NCBI GenBank assembly: GCA_002315675.1 | Contig: DCHP01000108.1 | Location: 1-20,452 of the forward strand | Length of the DNA: 20,452 bases | Direction: 5' to 3' | Source of the DNA: Rikenellaceae bacterium UBA1749 | GTDB taxonomy: Bacteria > Bacteroidota > Bacteroidia > Bacteroidales > Rikenellaceae | Shown: positions 7,947 through 15,875 of the stretch, piece after piece | How the letters are laid out: the number at the start of each line of letters is the position of its first letter | Position numbering within the stretch: position 1 is the first letter of the stretch | Program-made: the position numbers and the translations under genes | The notes under the pieces: model-generated | The model's database searches: none | Told to the model about the DNA's origin: nothing | Seen by the model: only the letters and a program-made list of their open reading frames with translations

Positions 7947-9260
7947 ATGAAAAAGTATATCCTCATATTCTTCTCAGTCATCATTACTATTGTTTCTATC
8001 AATGCTCAACCTGGATATGTTCCTTCCAAAGAGATTCTAAAGGCTCGCAGTGATTTTCAGGATGAAAAGTTCGGCATTATGATTTGCTGGGGTATTTACA
8101 GCATGATGGGTGACGGTGAATGGGTCATGCATGACCGTAAACTCGATTGGCAAGATTATGCTAAACTTGCTGAAGGCTTCTATCCTTCCAAATTCAACGC
8201 TGCAGAATGGGTTAGTGCAATAAAATCAAGTGGTGCGAAATATATTAATTTCGTCTCGCGTCATCATGATAGCTTTTCAATGTTCAAGTCTGAGGCATCA
8301 GATTTCAATATTGTTGATGCTACCCCTTTTAGACGTGATGTCCTAAAGGAAATTGCAGATGAATGCCATAAACAGGGTATAAAACTTCACATCTATTATT
8401 CTCAGTTGGACTGGCGTCGTCCAGACTATCCTGAAGGAGGACGTTCAGGTAAATACAATGGTCGTGAACTACATAGCAATCCTGAAAGCTATTTCGCTTT
8501 TATGCGTGCTCAGCTAACTGAACTTCTGACTAACTATGGTCCAATAGCCAGCATCTGGTATGATGGATGGTGGGACCGACCTGACCAGGAATGGGATATG
8601 GACGCTCAATATTCCCTCATTCACCGTCTTCAGCCTTCATGTATGGTCGGTAGTAACCATCATCGCGCTCCATATCCGGGAGAAGATTTCCAGATGTTTG
8701 AGCGTGATCTTCCAGGTGAAAACAAAGCAGGCTGGAACGATAAGACTGAAATCAGTAGCCTTCCGCTTGAGACATGCGAGACACTTAATGGTATGTGGGG
8801 ATATCGCATGACTGACCAGAATTACAAGGATAAGAAGACTTTGGTTCAGTATCTTATTAATGCAGCAGGAAAGAATGCCAATCTCCTGATGTGTGTCGGG
8901 CCTCAGCCAAATGGTGAATTTCCATCACTCTCCATAAAAGCTCTGAATGATATCGGTGAATGGATGAATAAATATGGTAGCACTATATATGGAACCAGAA
9001 GTACCGTTGTTTCACCTCAGAAATGGGGTGTTACGACACATAAAGGCAAACAAATGTTTGTTCACATAATGAATGCTGACTCTACGTCTCTCATAATCCC
9101 TTTTTCAGGAAACAGACTTAAAGAGGCAAGTGTTTATACTACAGGAGAAAAAGTTTGTTTCAAACAGAACAAAGACATTATTTCACTCAATTTTTCAGCA
9201 GTGCCTAAAGATGATATAGATTATATTGTCGAACTGACTTTCGCTGATAGCATTAAATAG
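7947..9260 (+). CDS. Secreted GH29-type alpha-L-fucosidase
   Basis: A 437-residue protein of the GH29 alpha-L-fucosidase family, hydrolysing terminal fucose from glycans. The ATG at 7947 opens a signal peptide (MKKYILIFFSVIITIV, cleavage near INA/Q); an upstream in-frame TTG would only add eight residues inside the promoter. Family features are KFGIMICWGIYS near the N-terminus, then the TIM-barrel motif SRHHDSF (His106-His107), RRDVLKEIADECHKQGIKL, and IWYDGWW with Asp206 as the likely nucleophile. After about residue 345 a small beta-domain follows. The protein is periplasmic by its SPase I signal. It shares the region with the rhamnosidase, suggesting joint action on a rhamnose- and fucose-bearing plant glycan; that pairing is inference. 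Confidence 0.9.
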   Translation: MKKYILIFFSVIITIVSINAQPGYVPSKEILKARSDFQDEKFGIMICWGIYSMMGDGEWVMHDRKLDWQDYAKLAEGFYPSKFNAAEWVSAIKSSGAKYINFVSRHHDSFSMFKSEASDFNIVDATPFRRDVLKEIADECHKQGIKLHIYYSQLDWRRPDYPEGGRSGKYNGRELHSNPESYFAFMRAQLTELLTNYGPIASIWYDGWWDRPDQEWDMDAQYSLIHRLQPSCMVGSNHHRAPYPGEDFQMFERDLPGENKAGWNDKTEISSLPLETCETLNGMWGYRMTDQNYKDKKTLVQYLINAAGKNANLLMCVGPQPNGEFPSLSIKALNDIGEWMNKYGSTIYGTRSTVVSPQKWGVTTHKGKQMFVHIMNADSTSLIIPFSGNRLKEASVYTTGEKVCFKQNKDIISLNFSAVPKDDIDYIVELTFADSIK

Positions 9261-9310
9261 AATTTCAATTTATTGTTTAGAGTACGTATTGTAACGTAAA
9301 ACATGGATTT

Positions 9311-10048
9311 ATGAAAATACTAGCAATTATTCCGGCAAGATATGCCTCAACCAGGTTTCCTGGTAAACCACTTGCCAAAATACTTGGCAAACCAATGATC
9401 CAAAGAGTTTATGAAAGAGCCAAATCTGTTTTTTCAGATGTCTGGGTTGCTACAGATGATCAAAGAATAGAGGATTGCTGCCACCAATTTGGGGCCAATG
9501 TAGTAATGACCAGTGAAACCTGCAGAAGTGGGACAGATAGGGCTGCTGAAGCTATGCAGAAAATCGGTGGTCAGTGGGATGCTGTAATAAATATCCAGGG
9601 CGATGAACCTTTTATTCTTGAAACTCAACTTAGAGCTCTATGTAGTCTTTTTGAAGATCCTAAATGTGAAATAGCTACTCTTGTTGAACCATTCAAGCCA
9701 ACTGAAAATATAGAAAATCCTAATTCCCCAAAGGTCGTCCTTGGAGTAGGTGGCTACGCACTTTATTTTTCCCGTTCAGCGATTCCTTTTATTCGTTCCG
9801 TTGAAAAGGAAAGCTGGCAGAATTCCCACGTATTTTTTAAGCATATTGGCCTTTATGGCTATCGTCCTAAAGTTCTTCTTGAAATAACAAAACTTCCTGC
9901 AGGCAATCTTGAAAAAGCCGAAAGTCTTGAACAGTTGAGATGGCTTGAAAATGGTTATAAAATTAGATGCGCAGAATGCGAAGGAGAAAACTGGGGTATT
10001 GACACTCCAGAGGATCTTAAAAGGGTAGAAGATTTATTCAAAAATTAA
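9311..10048 (+). CDS. kdsB: 3-deoxy-manno-octulosonate cytidylyltransferase
   Basis: A 245-residue cytoplasmic enzyme, close to the usual length of about 250, that joins Kdo to CTP to form CMP-Kdo for lipid A-core assembly. Clear KdsB motifs are IPARYASTRFPGKPL at 7-21 (nucleotide binding), DRAAEA, NIQGDEPF at 94-101 with the metal-binding Asp, HIGLYGYR, and NWGIDTPEDL at about 227-236 with the second metal Asp. The start is the ATG 50 bases after the fucosidase stop; an ATG at 9304 in another frame ends after three codons at a TGA overlapping this start. It is closed by a strong terminator. It is unrelated in function to the hydrolases upstream. Confidence 0.96.
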   Translation: MKILAIIPARYASTRFPGKPLAKILGKPMIQRVYERAKSVFSDVWVATDDQRIEDCCHQFGANVVMTSETCRSGTDRAAEAMQKIGGQWDAVINIQGDEPFILETQLRALCSLFEDPKCEIATLVEPFKPTENIENPNSPKVVLGVGGYALYFSRSAIPFIRSVEKESWQNSHVFFKHIGLYGYRPKVLLEITKLPAGNLEKAESLEQLRWLENGYKIRCAECEGENWGIDTPEDLKRVEDLFKN

Positions 10049-10055
10049 ACACCAT

Positions 10056-10096
10056 ACACCACCTTAGATTTTTATATTCAAAGGTGGTGTTTTTTC
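10056..10096 (+). terminator. Intrinsic terminator after kdsB
   Basis: ACACCACCTT (10056-10065) pairs perfectly with AAGGTGGTGT (10081-10090) around a 15-base loop and runs into TTTTTC. This is a textbook intrinsic terminator just past the kdsB stop codon. Confidence 0.92.
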
Positions 10097-10368
10097 TTAA
10101 GTGTAAATCTCTGCATTATTTTTTCATTCAAACCTTCGGATTTCTCATTTGAATTATTCAGATTTAGGAGGTAGTATAGGATTAAATTTGTAGTATTGGA
10201 TGGTTAATTTTTTTTTCATCGTTAAAGTTTTTTATTACTTTTGTAAACGCAAAACCGCAATTCCTAGCGTAAAATTCATTTAACTTCATTTTCCAAAATC
10301 ATTTATCATAGCGTTATCGTTTTAATGTAGCTAAACTTGGTTGACTGGTAAGTCATAGTACTAAAATT
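10097..10368 (+). promoter_or_regulatory. rho leader with two candidate -7 boxes
   Basis: This is a gene-free stretch between the kdsB terminator and rho. TACTTTTG (10236-10243) is a perfect TAnnTTTG box and would give a leader of about 120 bases. A second match, TAAATTTG, lies at 10183-10190. Neither has a clear TTTG at the -33 distance. Just upstream of the rho start a small hairpin is possible: TGACT (10342-10346) with AGTCA (10351-10355). A long leader would fit autoregulation as known for rho in other bacteria, but no attenuator is evident. Confidence 0.4.
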
Positions 10369-12138
10369 ATGTATAGTCAAGAAGAATTAAAGAAAAAGAC
10401 TTTGCCCGAATTACGTAAAATTTTATCGGAAATAGGTCTTGATGTTCCTAAAGGTCCAATTAAGAAGGATGAAATCATTACTCTGATAAACTCCGCTTCT
10501 CAAACATACAAGGGACAAAATGATTCCACTTCATCCTCAAAATCTGAAAATAAATCTTTGAGGAAAAGAATAGTAAAAAGTGGAAATGTAGAGAAATCTG
10601 AAATTAAACCTGATATTCAGGATCGAATCCCTTCACAGAAAGAAGAGCAATCGTCTTCACAACAACCTCAAAAGCGCCACCGAATAGCAAAACAGTCTGA
10701 AGGTGATGCCCATACAAGTTCTGAAACTATAGATAACTCAGAAGATCAGCAGACAGCTGATTCCAGCACTCAATCAAGACAAGTTTCAGGCAAAGGTGAA
10801 GATAAAAAAAACGGAGAATCACAAAAACGCAAACGTTTGCCAAAGGGCAGAATCTCTATGGAATCATCTTCTAAAAATGAATCCGGGAATAATTCCAATG
10901 ATACTTCTAATGCTTCGGACGGTATTAATATTAATGAGACAACTGCTCATGAAAATAGTACAGAAGAGTCTGTTCCTGTTCAGAAACCTCAAAAGAAGCT
11001 TTCTCTTCAGGATGAGTTTTTAGGTGAAATTGAATGTGAAGGTTCTCTTGAAATTATGTCTGATGGATATGGTTTTCTTCGCTCTCCAGACTATAACTAC
11101 TTCAATTCCCCTGATGATGTATATGTGTCTGCCCAACAAATCAAGATTAATGGCCTTAGAATGGGTGACACAATCAAAGGTATAATCAAACCACCCCGTG
11201 ATGGTGAAAAATTCTTTCCACTTCAGAAGATCCTTCAGATCAATGGGCTTCCACCTGAGGGAATCAGGGACAGAATTCAGTTTGATTTCCTGACCCCACT
11301 TTTCCCTGAAGAAAAGTTCAATATTACCGGCAATGGTCATAACAACTTAAGTACAAGAGTTGTTGATATGTTTGCGCCTATAGGTAAAGGTCAGAGAGCA
11401 CTTATTGTGGCTCAGCCTAAGACAGGTAAGACATTGCTTTTGAAAGCTCTTGCAAATGCTATCGCCGCCAATCAGCCTGATGTATACCTTATTATGCTCC
11501 TTATTGATGAACGTCCAGAGGAAGTTACTGATATGGCCCGTTCTGTCAATGCCGAAGTCATTGCATCTACCTTTGATGAACAGGCATCTAAACATGTAAA
11601 GGTTGCTGAAATGGTTCTTGAAAAGGCAAAACGTCTTGTAGAATGCGGCCATGATGTTGTTATTATGCTTGATTCAATAACCCGTCTTGCCAGGGCATAC
11701 AATACTATCCAACCTGCTTCAGGTAAAATTCTTTCTGGTGGTGTTGATGCCAACGCACTTCATAAACCAAAACGTTTCTTCGGTGCTGCCAGAAATACCG
11801 AGGAGAGAGGTTCACTTACAATAATAGCAACAGCATTGATTGATACCGGTTCGAAAATGGATGAAGTTATTTTTGAAGAGTTCAAAGGTACCGGTAATAT
11901 GGAGCTTCAGTTAGATAGAAAATTATCCAATAAGAGAATATTCCCTGCTGTTGATATCACATCTTCTTCAACCCGTCGGGATGATCTCCTTGTTGATAAG
12001 GAGACCCTACAACGTCTATGGGTACTGCGAAGAATCCTTACTGATATGAATTCCGTTGAAGCAATGGAACTCATAAAGTCAAAGATGGAAGAATCTCAGG
12101 ATAATCAAGCTTTTATGGAATTGATGAATGACTACTAG
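10369..12138 (+). CDS. rho: Transcription termination factor Rho
   Basis: A 589-residue Rho, an ATP-driven hexameric RNA translocase that ends transcription; E. coli Rho has 419 residues. An N-terminal Rho_N SAP-like helix set (about 4-42, LPELRKILSEIGLDVPKGP) is followed by roughly 165 residues of hydrophilic, Ser/Gln/Lys/Glu-rich, probably disordered sequence (about 45-210). Then come the RNA-binding cold-shock-like domain (about 211-290, DGYGFLRSPDYNY), the Walker A AQPKTGKT at 348-355, the catalytic segment LIDERPEEVTDM near 388, the Walker B VIMLD at 431-435, and the R-loop/Q-loop region around SKHVKVAE and SGGVDANALHKPKRFFGAARN. The inserted disordered region is known for Bacteroidota Rho. 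The gene has its own promoter region and a strong terminator. Confidence 0.98.
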   Translation: MYSQEELKKKTLPELRKILSEIGLDVPKGPIKKDEIITLINSASQTYKGQNDSTSSSKSENKSLRKRIVKSGNVEKSEIKPDIQDRIPSQKEEQSSSQQPQKRHRIAKQSEGDAHTSSETIDNSEDQQTADSSTQSRQVSGKGEDKKNGESQKRKRLPKGRISMESSSKNESGNNSNDTSNASDGININETTAHENSTEESVPVQKPQKKLSLQDEFLGEIECEGSLEIMSDGYGFLRSPDYNYFNSPDDVYVSAQQIKINGLRMGDTIKGIIKPPRDGEKFFPLQKILQINGLPPEGIRDRIQFDFLTPLFPEEKFNITGNGHNNLSTRVVDMFAPIGKGQRALIVAQPKTGKTLLLKALANAIAANQPDVYLIMLLIDERPEEVTDMARSVNAEVIASTFDEQASKHVKVAEMVLEKAKRLVECGHDVVIMLDSITRLARAYNTIQPASGKILSGGVDANALHKPKRFFGAARNTEERGSLTIIATALIDTGSKMDEVIFEEFKGTGNMELQLDRKLSNKRIFPAVDITSSSTRRDDLLVDKETLQRLWVLRRILTDMNSVEAMELIKSKMEESQDNQAFMELMNDY

Positions 12139-12188
12139 GCAATTTCCAAAAGTGTGAAACTTAGAATTGCTAATCAATCGATACGAAA

Positions 12189-12230
12189 ATCCCCTGTACA
12201 TGTTTAAAATTTGTACAGGGGATTGTTTTA
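12189..12230. terminator. Bidirectional terminator between rho and the HU gene
   Basis: ATCCCCTGTACA (12189-12200) pairs perfectly with TGTACAGGGGAT (12212-12223) around an 11-base AT-rich loop. The plus-strand exit reads TGTTTTA, and the minus-strand exit reads TTTTCG. It sits between the convergent ends of rho and the HU gene and can serve both. Confidence 0.9.
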
Positions 12231-12249
12231 ATTACTTGTTTGCCTTTGA

Positions 12250-12522
12250 CTATTGTACAGCTTCAGCAAGCATAGCGCCAACCTTGAATTTAGCAACTTT
12301 CTTGGCTGCGATATTGATTGGTTTTCCTGTGTGTGGGTTTCTACCTTTCCTTGCTTTCTTTTCATTTACAGAGAATGTGCCAAAGCCTACCAATGTAACT
12401 TTTTCACCTTTTGCCAAGCAATCCTGAGTGGTTTTAATTATAGCTTCCAATGCTTTTTTTGAATCAGCTTTTGAAAGGCCGGCAGCAGATGCTACAGCAG
12501 AAATGAGTTCAGATTTGTTCAT
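12250..12522 (-). CDS. HU-family histone-like DNA-binding protein
   Basis: A 90-residue nucleoid protein of the HU/IHF family. The N-terminal helices MNKSELISAVASAAGLSK and ALEAIIKTT form the dimer body. The signature GFGTFSVNEKKARKGRNPHTG leads into the DNA-binding arm with RNPHTGKPI, where the conserved Arg-Asn-Pro tip intercalates into DNA in the family. The ATG at 12522 is preferred over a TTG two codons upstream. A strong promoter lies about 90 bases upstream, and the bidirectional terminator lies just past the stop. It is on the same strand as the glucanotransferase gene upstream but probably transcribed independently. HU versus IHF subunit cannot be separated with confidence; HU is favoured. 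Confidence 0.95.
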   Translation of the reverse strand: MNKSELISAVASAAGLSKADSKKALEAIIKTTQDCLAKGEKVTLVGFGTFSVNEKKARKGRNPHTGKPINIAAKKVAKFKVGAMLAEAVQ

Positions 12523-12609
12523 ACACAATGTGTTTTTAAGTGATTAATATTTTTGTTAATAATGTTTTTGCGTATTTGTTAAATAAAAGACATTTAGCAC
12601 TTTACCCAA

Positions 12610-12638
12610 CAAATATAATAAATAATTCAATTGTCAAA
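12610..12638 (-). promoter_or_regulatory. Bacteroidetes-type promoter of the HU gene
   Basis: On the minus strand TTTG (12638-12635) is followed after 17 bases by TATATTTG (12617-12610), matching -33 TTTG and -7 TAnnTTTG. It has the same arrangement and spacing as the fucosidase promoter in this window. The leader to the ATG at 12522 is roughly 80 bases. Confidence 0.6.
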
Positions 12639-12693
12639 CCAATTGTTTGTAAATATATGAATATTATTGGTAAAGTACTGGTTTTTGATTATG

Positions 12694-14571
12694 TTACTGA
12701 GCTATCTGTTTTCTATTGCTGGCGTTTATCATATTTATTATTGTCTGATTCATTTTATTGAATTTTTCGGATACCAATTCCTCAATTGGGAGGTGGAACC
12801 TGTATTTCCAGTGATGATTTGGATTTCCGGGCTCATTTATTCTTTCTTCGTTGCGTTCTTTTCTTCTGTTCAGATCGTCGATGGCAATCCAGTCCTGAAG
12901 TGGAAATATTGCAAGCATTGATGGAGAATGAAGGAATCTCCCAAGTTCACCTACTATTGTTTCAGCTGAAGGATCTGCGTCAAATTGCATTCTCAGTGTG
13001 CACATATCATGACTTGATGTAGCAGCGACACTAAGTTCACTCCAGTGTGTTTCGTCCACCATTCCACGAACCATCAATGAGAGGATTCTATGAGTGTACA
13101 TAACATCTGGTACGCAGTCAGGTATCATTCCAAGATCTTCTCCGCAGGCAAGCATTCCTGTTGCTGATAATAGTGAAGGTAATTTGCTTTCAGCATTCTG
13201 TCTCCAGAATTCGTTATGCCGATGGAAGAAGAAATCATGATGCAACTGATTGAAAGTGCTTTTTTGCTGTTCTGTAAGTCCATCTAGATCCGGCGAAATG
13301 TATGGCTGATACATACCTCTTTTCCGTGGATCTTCATGGAAAAGCTGTCTAATAGGTAGACCTTTGGAAACAATTTCAAATGGAGAATATGGCAAAGCCG
13401 GATTAAAATGGCCTAGCATGCCACCTTTGTATTCTACTGGAATTTCCCAAATTCTGAAAAAACCAAGAATATGGTCTATACGATATGCATCAAAGTACCT
13501 GCTCATTACCTGAAGGCGTCTTCTCCACCAGCTGTAATTGTCCTTTGCCATTTCTTCCCAGTTATATGTAGGGAATCCCCAATTCTGTCCGTCAGCACTG
13601 AAATAATCTGGTGGAGCTCCGGCTGTTGAATCCAGATTGAATAGCTCAGGGGAATAATAAGCATCAGAACTATCTGCACTTACACCAATAGGAAGGTCTC
13701 CCTTTAATGAAATCCCTTTTTCCCTTGCAAAGCAAACCTCCTTGAATAATTGCTTGTCCAGGTGGTATTGAAGCCATACATGGAATTCAGGTTCAACATC
13801 ATCGCGTTTGCCTGCAAATTTACTGTAATCAGCTAGCCAGAAATCATTGTTTTCCTTGAATTTTTGGTATTCATCCGTAGAACTATCCTTTTCTTCGTTT
13901 TTTTTGAAAGTATCTTTAAGATATTTCATTTTTTCTACGTATACCTTTGGATAATCAAGGTCAGGATTGGAGTTCAGTTCCTTCTGCTTTGATATGAATG
14001 TACTATCTTCACTTACTCCTATATCCTGTAGATTTATATACATCGGATTTAGGGCATATATGCTGACAGGATTGTATGGGTATGAATCCTCCCAACCGCC
14101 TTTTCTTGTTGTATCATTGATTGGAAGCAACTGGATGATACATTGTCCTGTTTTTTCTGCCCATTCAATCAGGTAATGCAAATCTTTGAATTCACCAATT
14201 CCGAAGTCAGTATTGGATCTCAATGAGAAAATAGGAATTGCCGTTCCTGCTCCTCTGAAACCAGGCTGGTCGAATTTTGGATTCTGGTGTTTATATCTGA
14301 ATTTGCATCCTGGAATAGGACATTCATTCCAGTTGTCCTTAATTTCCCTTGTTATTATTTTTCGGCTATGACATTCCCATTCGTTCCTTACGATAACGCC
14401 ATCTTTTACTATAATATAGATGTATTTATCAAGTTCACCCTTATTCAGGTTCAGTGTAATCATCCAATTTCCATTCCCTGTCCATGTCATTGGATGAATT
14501 GTGCTGCCAATAACAATCGCAACATTTTCTCCCCAGGAGGTGTTGTAATTGATAGAAATGTTAGTTTCCAT
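12694..14571 (-). CDS. malQ: 4-alpha-glucanotransferase (GH77) with one N-terminal starch-binding-like domain
   Basis: A 625-residue cytoplasmic 4-alpha-glucanotransferase, which transfers maltosyl/glucan units in maltodextrin and glycogen metabolism. Residues 1 to about 95 look like a single CBM20-type domain (W30 and W36 in MTWTGNGNWMITL). The GH77 barrel follows: GAGTAIPIFSLRS near 108, GQCIIQLLPIND near 142, DAYRIDHILGFFRIWEIP with nucleophile Asp366, CGEDLGMIPDCVP with acid/base Glu478, and SSHDMCTLR with Asp522. The DPE2-like long insert between Asp366 and Glu478 (HHDFFFHRHNEFW) is kept. Typical Bacteroides relatives are near 890 residues with two CBM20 domains, so this copy is short. 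Only 62 bases separate it from the divergent gene, leaving no room for a missing upstream domain. Confidence 0.93.
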   Translation of the reverse strand: METNISINYNTSWGENVAIVIGSTIHPMTWTGNGNWMITLNLNKGELDKYIYIIVKDGVIVRNEWECHSRKIITREIKDNWNECPIPGCKFRYKHQNPKFDQPGFRGAGTAIPIFSLRSNTDFGIGEFKDLHYLIEWAEKTGQCIIQLLPINDTTRKGGWEDSYPYNPVSIYALNPMYINLQDIGVSEDSTFISKQKELNSNPDLDYPKVYVEKMKYLKDTFKKNEEKDSSTDEYQKFKENNDFWLADYSKFAGKRDDVEPEFHVWLQYHLDKQLFKEVCFAREKGISLKGDLPIGVSADSSDAYYSPELFNLDSTAGAPPDYFSADGQNWGFPTYNWEEMAKDNYSWWRRRLQVMSRYFDAYRIDHILGFFRIWEIPVEYKGGMLGHFNPALPYSPFEIVSKGLPIRQLFHEDPRKRGMYQPYISPDLDGLTEQQKSTFNQLHHDFFFHRHNEFWRQNAESKLPSLLSATGMLACGEDLGMIPDCVPDVMYTHRILSLMVRGMVDETHWSELSVAATSSHDMCTLRMQFDADPSAETIVGELGRFLHSPSMLAIFPLQDWIAIDDLNRRKERNEERINEPGNPNHHWKYRFHLPIEELVSEKFNKMNQTIINMINASNRKQIAQ

Positions 14572-14603
14572 AAATATCCTTATTAAATTTTACTCTAATT
14601 TAT

Positions 14604-14611
14604 TACATTTG
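14604..14611 (+). promoter_or_regulatory. Candidate -7 box for the OYE-SDR-SDR operon
   Basis: TACATTTG fits TAnnTTTG and ends 22 bases before the ATG at 14634, inside the 62-base gap shared with the divergent glucanotransferase gene. No TTTG is present at the -33 distance, so the match is moderate. Confidence 0.45.
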
Positions 14612-14633
14612 TAGAATATTAAAAAATATTTTT

Positions 14634-15875
14634 ATGTCTGAATCGATACTTTTCACTCCGTGTAACCTTGGCCCTGTTACATTGCGAAATAGAACTATAC
14701 GTTCTGCAGCTTTTGAAAACATGGCTTACAATCATAATCCTTCTGAATCATTATATAATTATCATGTTTCTGTCGCAAAAGGCGGTATTGGTATGACTAC
14801 TGTAGCTTACGCTTCAGTCTGTAAGTCTGGTCTTTCTTTCGAGAATCAACTGCTCATCAGGGAAGAAATTGTACCTGGTCTGACAAAACTGACAGATGCT
14901 ATCCATGCAGAAGGTGCAAAAGCATCTATTCAACTGGGGCACTGCGGTAATATGTCCCATAGACGATTGACAGGTTGCACCCCTTTCGGCGCTTGCTCCG
15001 GGTTCAATATGTATTCTCCTACATTTGTCCATGGTATTTCTGAAAAGGAAATGATCGAAGTTGCAAAATCTTTCGGAAAGGCTGCAAAACTGGTTATTGA
15101 CTCAGGATTTGATGCTATCGAACTTCATTGTGGTCATGGATATCTTATTAGTCAATTCCTGTCTCCTTTTACAAATCACAGACATGATATCTATGGCGGT
15201 TCTCTTGAAAACCGTATGCGTTTTATGGAGATGTGTGTATCTGAAGTTCAGGAAGTTGCCCAGGGAAAAATTGCAGTTACAGCCAAGGTAAACACAAGGG
15301 ATGGATTCAAAGGTGGAATGGATATCGACGAATGCATAGAAGTATCTAAAAAACTTCAGGAAATGGGTCTTCACGGACTCACATTAAGTGGTGGTTTTGT
15401 TAGTTGTGCTCCTATGTATGTAATGCGTGGTGAAATGCCTATTCGTACATTGACATACTATATGACAATTCCTTGGCTCAGATGGTGTCTAAGAATGTTT
15501 GGTAAAATGGCAATTCCAACTGTCCCATTCGAACAGTTATACTTTCTTGAGGATTCCCTTAAATTCAGAAAAGCTCTCGACATTCCACTTATTTATGTCG
15601 GTGGGGTAGTGTCACGCCAGAATATTGAAGATGTTCTCAATAATGGATTTGAATTTGTATCCATGGCTAGAGCTCTTGTCCGAGAGCCTGGTTTTGTCAA
15701 CAGGATGATGAAAGAGGATGGATCATGTAAATGTGATTGCGACCATATTAATTATTGTATCGGAAGAATGTATACTCTTGAGATGAAATGTCACAAGAAC
15801 ATAGACAATCTTCCACCATGTCTAATTAAGGAAATAGAACAAATTAAAGAACGTGACAAAAAAAGAAAAAATTAA
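14634..15875 (+). CDS. NADH:flavin oxidoreductase, old yellow enzyme family
   Basis: A 413-residue FMN-dependent ene-reductase-type protein. The OYE barrel is clear: TPCNLGPVTLRNRTIRSA at the N-terminus, ASIQLGHCGN near 97, the substrate-binding His pair in ELHCGHGYL (His165, His168), QFLSPFTNHRHDIYGGSLENR, and phosphate binding at YVGGV and VSMARALVREP (about 331-352). Two features are unusual. Residues about 282-313 are hydrophobic (YYMTIPWLRWCLRMFG). The tail carries Cys365, 367, 369, 375 and 386, placed where enoate reductases bind a 4Fe-4S cluster but not in the standard C-x2-C-x3-C spacing. The chain ends after the barrel, without the NADH domain of the long FadH/BaiH type. It is the first gene of a compact operon with two SDRs. 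Family members reduce C=C bonds conjugated to carbonyls. Confidence 0.92.
   Translation: MSESILFTPCNLGPVTLRNRTIRSAAFENMAYNHNPSESLYNYHVSVAKGGIGMTTVAYASVCKSGLSFENQLLIREEIVPGLTKLTDAIHAEGAKASIQLGHCGNMSHRRLTGCTPFGACSGFNMYSPTFVHGISEKEMIEVAKSFGKAAKLVIDSGFDAIELHCGHGYLISQFLSPFTNHRHDIYGGSLENRMRFMEMCVSEVQEVAQGKIAVTAKVNTRDGFKGGMDIDECIEVSKKLQEMGLHGLTLSGGFVSCAPMYVMRGEMPIRTLTYYMTIPWLRWCLRMFGKMAIPTVPFEQLYFLEDSLKFRKALDIPLIYVGGVVSRQNIEDVLNNGFEFVSMARALVREPGFVNRMMKEDGSCKCDCDHINYCIGRMYTLEMKCHKNIDNLPPCLIKEIEQIKERDKKRKN

Noticed and set aside
12540..12761. Plus-strand 73-codon frame beside the HU gene
   Set aside because: Overlaps the HU promoter and the 3' end of malQ, with no family resemblance.
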